Positions 58,238-64,000 of a DNA stretch of 64,000 bases are shown piece after piece (the stretch's first letter is position 1; each line of letters begins with the position of its first letter). The notes below the pieces were generated by a model that did not search any database, was not told where the DNA came from, and saw only the letters and a list, made by a program, of their open reading frames with translations. The translations under genes were made by a program, and so were the position numbers. The DNA is from Bacteroidales bacterium (GTDB lineage: Bacteria > Bacteroidota > Bacteroidia > Bacteroidales > F082): contig JAFYIE010000066.1 of NCBI GenBank assembly GCA_017538795.1, forward strand, positions 49,006-113,005, written 5' to 3'.

Positions 58238-61200
58238 CTATTTAATGATTATTTTCTGTGCTTTTCCATTCAGTTTGAAAATGTAAACGCCTGTTGTCTG
58301 CGGTTTTTCGATTGTTTGAATTCCGTTGACGTATTTTTGCATCACCATTCGTCCCATCAGGTCGAAGATCTGCAGTTCCCCTTCCCCGCTGACGATGATG
58401 TCGCTACCTGATTGATAGGCGAAGTTCTCGGTCTCCGAGCCTGTCGAAGAACCGAAAACTATTTTAAATCTTGCCTGGCGGTCGGCCGGTGAACCGATAA
58501 ACGTATACGTGTTGTTTTCGCTCAAATCGATTTCTTTTTCTTCAAGTATATCTATCAATTTTATGTTTTTCAAATCTATTCCTTCAAAACTGATGGTATA
58601 CATTCCTGTTTCTTTTGCCTTGAAATTCAACGGGATATCGCCTTGGCGGTTCGAACTGACTATTGCGTACTCTTCGAAATCCTGCGGGATGTATAATTTT
58701 GTGCTACCATCGAAGATTTGCAATTTCTCCATTGTTCTCTTGCTGCCGAAATGCACGATGGCGCGATCAATAATACTGCGGTTTCCTTTGCTGAGGTTGA
58801 TCACCAACGATTCGTTTTTACCACGGCCTTTGTATTGTTCGTCGGTGGTGAAGGTCATGGTCTCGCCGTCTTCGTCTGCATGCACAAAGATACCTTCCAT
58901 CGGCTTAATGTAGTCGCGATCCACGCTTGTAGCAGCAATGATTTCTGAGCCTTCGTCGTTCATGATGTAGAAAGAACGGTCGATGTAGGCATTGGCGGTA
59001 AACGGGTTGCCCACAAGGTTCCAGCCTTCCAATGTCACACCAGTTGTCTTGGTGAGCGTGACTATGCCGTCGCCTATGTAAGGCGTGCCTACAAAGGCGA
59101 TGGGAACATTTTCGCTGTTGGCGTAGAGGTAGCCTTTGCCGTTTTCCAGAACGAAACCTTCAGTGTGAACCTTGTAGTTCTCCCACTCGCCGTCGGTGCC
59201 CGCTTGGTTGAAGCGGTAGAGGTCGTAAGTGTTGGCAAGAAAACCGTCTTCTACAGTAGGTGTAATCGGATCGGAAACAGGCGATGCAATCAGATACCAG
59301 CCGCCAGGGTTATCGTCGTTACCATAGCCGGTGATGTTCTTGGTGAACTGGCCGGCATTCGGGTCGAGCTCCAGTGTCACGAGGACGGTAGCATCGGCGG
59401 CAGGCATGGTGAAAGAATACACTCCGCCAACTGATGCGATATTGTAGTTGTTGCCGCCGTAGGTTAGTGTAGCAGAGGTGATGGTATAGGCCGGTGCATT
59501 TGTTCCAAGCGTGACTTCTGTGCCTTCAATGTAGTATCGGACACCGTCGTAGGTGGCGTTAGGAACTGGTGTGGCAGTGATATGCGGGCTCAAAGTCAGA
59601 GTGTAGGCCTGCACCGCTCCATTGTGTGAAGTGAGATCGCCAACGATCATGTTCCCGATACTTGCAACACCACAACCTATATTGGAAGCCACTCCATTTA
59701 AAGTACAGTTGTGATAGTAGTTATAACCGATACTGCCAGATTGTTGTGATCCAATGATAGCACCACCTGTCACAAATAATTCAGAGTCGTCACAGGTGAT
59801 TGCAGTGTTTAAGACCATGTTGTTCTCAATTGTTTGGTTCGCGCTGTGACCAGCTATGCCGCCGACCAAACTATTGCCAGTTATGTTGGTGTTGATGACG
59901 CGACAGTTCTCAATGGTGCCCAGTTTATTGCCCGCAATGCCACCGACACAATTTCTTCCTATGACAACGGCATCGTCAAGGATGACATTTTTCACAGTTC
60001 CGGAGGAAGCAATCTCTCCAAATAAACCTTGTAAATCGTAATTGGACTTGTTGATACGGATACCACTGATGATATGGTTATCACCATCAAAGGTGCCATT
60101 GAATTGATAGTCTTCATTACCATCATAATTACCGATAGCGGTATAATTCTCACCGTTGATGAGTTCGTTAGGATTATAGTTGATATCAGCGCCAAGCTTG
60201 AAGTATATGCCGTTGTATCCGCTGCTGGCATAGTCATCGCCCGTACCAGTATTCAGGCGGGTAGCCAACATGTCGAGCTGGGCAGCATGAATAATAATGT
60301 ATGGAGAATCGCTGGTACCGGCACCTCCCCACGGAATGGCAGCGAGATTGGCGCTTACAGTGACATCACTGGCAGGCATCACGAAAGTGTTGCCCTCTAT
60401 AGGGGAGCCGTTCACTAAGAAGCCTTGGAATTCATATCCTGCAGATGGAGTGACGTTGTAGCTTAATGTAATATCGGTGCCAGGGGTATAATAGCTTGTG
60501 TTGTTGTAGGTTGCAGCAGGGACTGGTGTGGCGGTGATGTCATTATGCAAAACGAGGGCATAGGCAAAATGCGTCCAGTTGGCGGTGTAGCTGCGGTCGC
60601 CTGTCGAGCCTTGGGCGATGGTCACCGTCTGTGTCGCCTCAGTGAGGCCGGTGCCAGTCCAACCATCGAAAGTGCAGCCTGCTTGGGTCGGATTATTGAG
60701 CGAAAATGTCGGTGTTTCAATATTATAAGTAGTTGGATTTTCTGTCGCAACAGTGCCACCGTCAAGGTCGTAGGTGATATTATAGTTGCTGATATTCCAT
60801 TTGGCATAGAGCGTGACAGTTTGTCCATCCTCAGCAGTGAGGTTGCTGACGCTCTGGCCATCAGTGTATTCCGCCTCGCCATTAAAGGTTGTGCTCCATC
60901 CGATGAAGTCGTATCCGGTGCGGCTGAAGGCGTTGGCAGTGAGGTTCTGCGCCTGTCCGTAGGTGAATTGTTGGTCGCTCATCGTGCCACTTGCGCCATC
61001 GTTGTTCTTGTCGAAATGAACGTAATAGGTGATCGGAGTAAGCGTGGCGCTCACGGTACCATTGTCGTTGTTGGGCATGGTGAAGGTGTTGCCGCCGAGA
61101 GCGTTGCCGTTGAGTCTATATGTTACCAGATAGCCTGTGGAGTTGTTATGGCCCAAGGTGACGGTGGTGTTGCTGGCGTAATAGGTGGTGTTGCCAATCA

Positions 61201-62173
61201 CCACGCTCTCGCCAGTGGCGGTGATGTCGGTGCCCAAGGTGAGGGCGTGGACGCTGCGTGCGCCGTTCATGTCACCCGCCGGATTGCCCAAACCCACATT
61301 GGTGGCGTTAACTGAGCCGTTAATGGTGCAGTTGCGATAGTAGTTGCGGGAAAGATGAAGACGATTAAGATTGTCATCTGATGTCCTGTGACCGATGATG
61401 GCGCCGCCAACCGACTGGCCGCTTATGACCACTACGTTTAATGCTACGTTATCCTCGACATAGTGATTTACAGCTTGGCTTTGGCTTTGATATCCGATGA
61501 TGCCACCACAAATCGCGCTGATGGTATTCGCAAATTTAGGATGCGATTTGACAGTAGCGGAACTGGTGCAACGACGGACATTACCATTGGAGTTGGCTCC
61601 GACGACACCGCCGTGTTTGCTGGCATTGTCAGCCACACGATAGATGCCGACATTGCTTGCCACAACACAATCCTCAATGGTGCCATTGTTGCAACCTGCT
61701 ATGGCACCCACCTGCTGGTAGCCGGTGATGCTGGCATCGGCAACCGTCAGATTCCTGACGGAGCCACCGCTCAGGTTGCCAAAAACGCCTTGGAGTTGGT
61801 CTGCATTGGTTGTGCCGTTCTTGTAGATACGGATACCACTGATGGTGTGGCCTCCGCCGTCGAAATGCCCTTTGAAGGAATTACCGTAAGCACCGATAGC
61901 TGTGAAGTTATTCTCAGAGGCATAGTAATCAGTGCTGTTCCACGCATAAGTGTAGGTGTAGGTAAGGTCGGTTGTCAGCAAGAAATACGTGCCGCTATAG
62001 TTGGTACCGCTGTTCACGTTCGTAGCCAGCGTATTCATGTCGGCTATAGACTTTATCTGATACGGGTTTTGTTGTGTGCCTGCGCCAGTCCATTGCGCCA
62101 TGGCGTTCTGTCCGAAAACTAACGCCACCAAAAGAATCAAAGCCGAAAAAATAGGTTTATTAAAGTTTTTCAT
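58238..62173 (-). CDS. Giant T9SS surface protein with GLUG and Listeria-Bacteroides repeats (cassette 2)
   Basis: 1311 aa. Signal peptide 1-27 (QNAMAQ). Two blocks of GLUG-type repeats (about 50-300 and 620-870: VGAIAGCNNGTIEDCVV, VGGIAGNKLGTIENCRVINTNITGNSLVGGIAGHS). Between them are Listeria-Bacteroides repeats (about 385-545: FSRTGYDFIGWSTTFNGEAEYTDGQSV...TLYAKWN, TFDGWTGTGL...YTANWT). The C-terminal ~330 residues match the 1395-aa protein (GWYLIASPVS, GKGYLYANSENV, GWNLVGNPF, GELQIFDLMGRMVM) and end in a T9SS domain. Likely surface adhesin or matrix protein; followed by the PLGSG-tail gene. Confidence 0.87.
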   Translation of the reverse strand: MKNFNKPIFSALILLVALVFGQNAMAQWTGAGTQQNPYQIKSIADMNTLATNVNSGTNYSGTYFLLTTDLTYTYTYAWNSTDYYASENNFTAIGAYGNSFKGHFDGGGHTISGIRIYKNGTTNADQLQGVFGNLSGGSVRNLTVADASITGYQQVGAIAGCNNGTIEDCVVASNVGIYRVADNASKHGGVVGANSNGNVRRCTSSATVKSHPKFANTISAICGGIIGYQSQSQAVNHYVEDNVALNVVVISGQSVGGAIIGHRTSDDNLNRLHLSRNYYRNCTINGSVNATNVGLGNPAGDMNGARSVHALTLGTDITATGESVVIGNTTYYASNTTVTLGHNNSTGYLVTYRLNGNALGGNTFTMPNNDNGTVSATLTPITYYVHFDKNNDGASGTMSDQQFTYGQAQNLTANAFSRTGYDFIGWSTTFNGEAEYTDGQSVSNLTAEDGQTVTLYAKWNISNYNITYDLDGGTVATENPTTYNIETPTFSLNNPTQAGCTFDGWTGTGLTEATQTVTIAQGSTGDRSYTANWTHFAYALVLHNDITATPVPAATYNNTSYYTPGTDITLSYNVTPSAGYEFQGFLVNGSPIEGNTFVMPASDVTVSANLAAIPWGGAGTSDSPYIIIHAAQLDMLATRLNTGTGDDYASSGYNGIYFKLGADINYNPNELINGENYTAIGNYDGNEDYQFNGTFDGDNHIISGIRINKSNYDLQGLFGEIASSGTVKNVILDDAVVIGRNCVGGIAGNKLGTIENCRVINTNITGNSLVGGIAGHSANQTIENNMVLNTAITCDDSELFVTGGAIIGSQQSGSIGYNYYHNCTLNGVASNIGCGVASIGNMIVGDLTSHNGAVQAYTLTLSPHITATPVPNATYDGVRYYIEGTEVTLGTNAPAYTITSATLTYGGNNYNIASVGGVYSFTMPAADATVLVTLELDPNAGQFTKNITGYGNDDNPGGWYLIASPVSDPITPTVEDGFLANTYDLYRFNQAGTDGEWENYKVHTEGFVLENGKGYLYANSENVPIAFVGTPYIGDGIVTLTKTTGVTLEGWNLVGNPFTANAYIDRSFYIMNDEGSEIIAATSVDRDYIKPMEGIFVHADEDGETMTFTTDEQYKGRGKNESLVINLSKGNRSIIDRAIVHFGSKRTMEKLQIFDGSTKLYIPQDFEEYAIVSSNRQGDIPLNFKAKETGMYTISFEGIDLKNIKLIDILEEKEIDLSENNTYTFIGSPADRQARFKIVFGSSTGSETENFAYQSGSDIIVSGEGELQIFDLMGRMVMQKYVNGIQTIEKPQTTGVYIFKLNGKAQKIIIK

Positions 62174-62192
62174 AGGTTGTTAATTGAAGGCG

Positions 62193-62200
62193 CAAAATTA
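62193..62200 (-). promoter_or_regulatory. -7 box (TAATTTTG) for cassette 2
   Basis: Identical octamer to the cassette 1 box, here only 20 bp from the start codon. Confidence 0.6.
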
Positions 62201-62225
62201 AAACAAAAAAAGAATAATTGTATTC

Positions 62226-62684
62226 TTAATTGAAATTTTTTTGAAGAAAGCCTTCGCAGCCTTCAGTAATATCCCGGAACGTAGTCTCAAAATCGCCTGT
62301 ATACCAAGGGTCGGCGACGTCGCGATGCTTGCCTGCGTGGTCCATCATGAGAGAGATTTTATGTTCGGTGTCCTCGCCAAGAAGCAGTTTAAGATTCCGC
62401 AGGTTATTCTCATCCATTGCGATTATGAAATCGTAATAGTCGTAGTCCTGCCTTGTGATTTGCCGTGCCTTGCGATAGCCGTATTTTATGCCTTTTTTAA
62501 ACAAAATACGCCTCGCCGGAGGATACAGGTCATTCCCGATTTCCTCGGTCGAAGTCGCTGCCGACGCAATCTCAAACTCCTCTGCCCTTCCGGCTTTCTC
62601 GACCATATCCTTCAAAATATATTCCGCCATCGGGCTTCGGCAGATATTGCCATGACAGATAAAAAGAATGCGATGTTTTTTCAT
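62226..62684 (-). CDS. Low-molecular-weight protein tyrosine phosphatase
   Basis: 152 aa from MKKHRILFICHGNICRSPMAEYI; an earlier ATG at 62720 lies upstream of the -7 box. P-loop CHGNICRS (C(X)5R) with the nucleophile cysteine, and general acid Asp in DPWYTGDFETTF. Cytoplasmic. Such enzymes often pair with tyrosine kinases of capsule export, but none is here. Single gene. Confidence 0.94.
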   Translation of the reverse strand: MKKHRILFICHGNICRSPMAEYILKDMVEKAGRAEEFEIASAATSTEEIGNDLYPPARRILFKKGIKYGYRKARQITRQDYDYYDFIIAMDENNLRNLKLLLGEDTEHKISLMMDHAGKHRDVADPWYTGDFETTFRDITEGCEGFLQKNFN

Positions 62685-62697
62685 TGAAAATTTTTGG

Positions 62698-62737
62698 CAA
62701 AAATAATAAAAAAACTTCAAACTATTTTGTATCTTTG
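62698..62737. promoter_or_regulatory. Divergent -7 boxes: tyrosine phosphatase (-) and purL (+)
   Basis: Minus TATTTTTG at 62698-62705; plus TATCTTTG at 62730-62737, 20 bp before the purL ATG. Confidence 0.65.
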
Positions 62738-62757
62738 CGCCTTGAAAATTTCATACC

Positions 62758-64000
62758 ATGATAATCTTTTTCAAAACCCGTCAGAACACCGTCATCGCTG
62801 TAGAAAGCGTTGAAAATCACAATGATAACGATATCAAAAAATTCAATTGGCTCTTCGGCGACGCCACAAAAATTGAAGAGAAAACCGTCAAAGGCTTCTT
62901 CTTCGGTCCACGCCGCGAGATGATAACACCTTGGAGCACCAACGCCGTCGAAATAACTCAAAACATGGGCATTCGCGGCGTTTCTCGTATAGAGGAGTTC
63001 CATCCCGTCGAGGAAAACGACAACAGCTTCGACCCGATGCTGCAAAACAAATACCACGACCTCGACCAGAACGTGTTTTTCGTAGACCGTAAGCCTGAGC
63101 CGCTGAAATATATCACCGACATCGACGCCTACAACAACGAGGAAGGCCTCGCGCTCAGCCAGGAAGAGATTGATTATCTGAAAGGTATAAGCCTAAAGAT
63201 CGGCCGCGCTCTCACCGACTCGGAGGTCTACGGCTTCGCACAGGTCAACTCGGAGCACTGCCGCCACAAAATCTTCAACGGCACCTTTATTATTAATGGC
63301 AAGGAGATGCCCGACACGCTCTTCGCGCTCATCAAGAAGACCTCAAAGACCAACACCAACCGCCTCGTTTCGGCATATAAAGACAACGTCGCCTTCATCC
63401 TCGGACCGAAGGTCGAACAGTTTGCGCCGGCGACTCAGCATAAAGCCGATTTCTTCAAAATCAAAGATATAGACACCGTTATCTCTGTCAAGGCAGAGAC
63501 ACATAACTTCCCGACAACAGTGGAGCCGTTCAACGGAGCAGCTACCGGCACCGGTGGTGAGATCCGTGACCGTCTCGCTGGCGGTAGAGGCTCGATTCCG
63601 TTGGCAGGAACAGCCGTTTACATGACTTGCTACCCTCGTAACGACGAGAGCCGCGAGTGGGAAGACAACTTCAAGGCGCGTCCGTGGCTCTATCAGACCC
63701 CTGAAGAGCTGCTCATCAAAGCATCGAACGGCGCTTCGGACTTCGGAAACAAGTTCGGACAGCCTTTGATCAACGGATCGCTCCTCACTTTCGAACATAG
63801 CGAAAACGACAATAAAACCAACGACTACGGCTACGACAAGGTCATCATGCTCGCAGGCGGCATTGGATTTGCTCCAGCCGACGACAGCATGAAGGAAGAC
63901 CCTGAGCCGGGCGACCTCATCATCGTTCTTGGCGGTGACAACTACCGCATCGGTATGGGCGGCGCCGCAGTCTCGAGCGTGGGTACAGGACAATATTCCA
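62758..64000 (+). CDS. purL: Phosphoribosylformylglycinamidine synthase (large type), 3' truncated by window edge
   Basis: First 414 codons of a PurL of about 1,230 aa; the frame is open to the window end. N-terminal domain [18 protein letters not shown], then the AIR-synthase-like core with the conserved [49 protein letters not shown] and [19 protein letters not shown]. Converts FGAR to FGAM using glutamine and ATP in purine synthesis. The glutaminase domain lies outside. Own TATCTTTG promoter. Confidence 0.96.
   Translation, partial: MIIFFKTRQNTVIAVESVENHNDNDIKKFNWLFGDATKIEEKTVKGFFFGPRREMITPWSTNAVEITQNMGIRGVSRIEEFHPVEENDNSFDPMLQNKYHDLDQNVFFVDRKPEPLKYITDIDAYNNEEGLALSQEEIDYLKGISLKIGRALTDSEVYGFAQVNSEHCRHKIFNGTFIINGKEMPDTLFALIKKTSKTNTNRLVSAYKDNVAFILGPKVEQFAPATQHKADFFKIKDIDTVISVKAETHNFPTTVEPFNGAATGTGGEIRDRLAGGRGSIPLAGTAVYMTCYPRNDESREWEDNFKARPWLYQTPEELLIKASNGASDFGNKFGQPLINGSLLTFEHSENDNKTNDYGYDKVIMLAGGIGFAPADDSMKEDPEPGDLIIVLGGDNYRIGMGGAAVSSVGTGQYS

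Noticed and set aside
1-64000. Prophage, integrative element or transposase genes
   Set aside because: No integrase, transposase, relaxase or structural phage gene recognised; gene content is chromosomal and co-directional units have consistent promoters.

Overview
The window looks like chromosome from an uncultured-type member of the Bacteroidales (phylum Bacteroidota). Three things support this. Almost every transcription unit is preceded by the Bacteroidota -7 box TAnnTTTG (TATCTTTG, TATTTTTG, TATATTTG or TAATTTTG). Secreted proteins carry type IX secretion (T9SS) C-terminal sorting domains. Many family signatures are typical of the group (DUF4421, GH92, a DUF2795 small protein, LPP20/DUF4384/caspase genes). 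Tryptophanase, a sialidase and a GH92 alpha-mannosidase suggest an animal-associated, protein- and glycan-using anaerobe; this is inference. No rRNA, tRNA, CRISPR array, transposase or phage gene was recognised.

Layout. 1-6.8 kb: end of sppA, an acyltransferase, an ABC-F ATPase, a secreted endonuclease I and a HicAB toxin-antitoxin pair with a readable promoter/operator. 6.3-15 kb: tnaA with an MntP-like membrane gene, a T9SS sialidase, aqpZ, a tandem array of long hairpins, a secreted EEP hydrolase, bcp, an HD protein and an M13 peptidase lipoprotein. 15.2-18.7 kb: a long rod-like RNA structure followed by an LPP20-like/DUF4384/caspase-lipoprotein operon closed by a strong terminator. 18.8-24.9 kb: a Fic protein lacking the motif histidine, DUF1846, a ferredoxin-flavodoxin/nitroreductase pair, a thioesterase and the first DUF4421 protein.

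25-31 kb: MORN and CMP-kinase-like genes, then a complete preQ1 operon queC-queD-queE-queF behind a preQ1-I riboswitch, then a membrane-anchored TPR/AraC regulator and a thioesterase. 31-41 kb: GH92 mannosidase, and a tripartite RND efflux operon ending in the second DUF4421 gene. 40-48 kb: pduO-type adenosyltransferase next to a collapsed methyltransferase gene, a T9SS protein, mrp-nfu, dtd-SIMPL-hydrolase and rbfA-lolC. 48-62 kb: two copies of a cassette (giant T9SS surface protein plus a ~85-aa protein with a shared PLGSG-TM-basic tail) flank serS-lipoprotein-TPR-ksgA and rplU-rpmA. 62-64 kb: a low-molecular-weight tyrosine phosphatase and the start of purL.

The observations most worth following are the cassette with its putative new C-terminal sorting tail, the structured RNA and caspase operon, and several palindromic repeat families. 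One family (core GTCATTCCGAGC...GAGGAAYCTC) has entered reading frames: twice in ksgA and once in the methyltransferase remnant.
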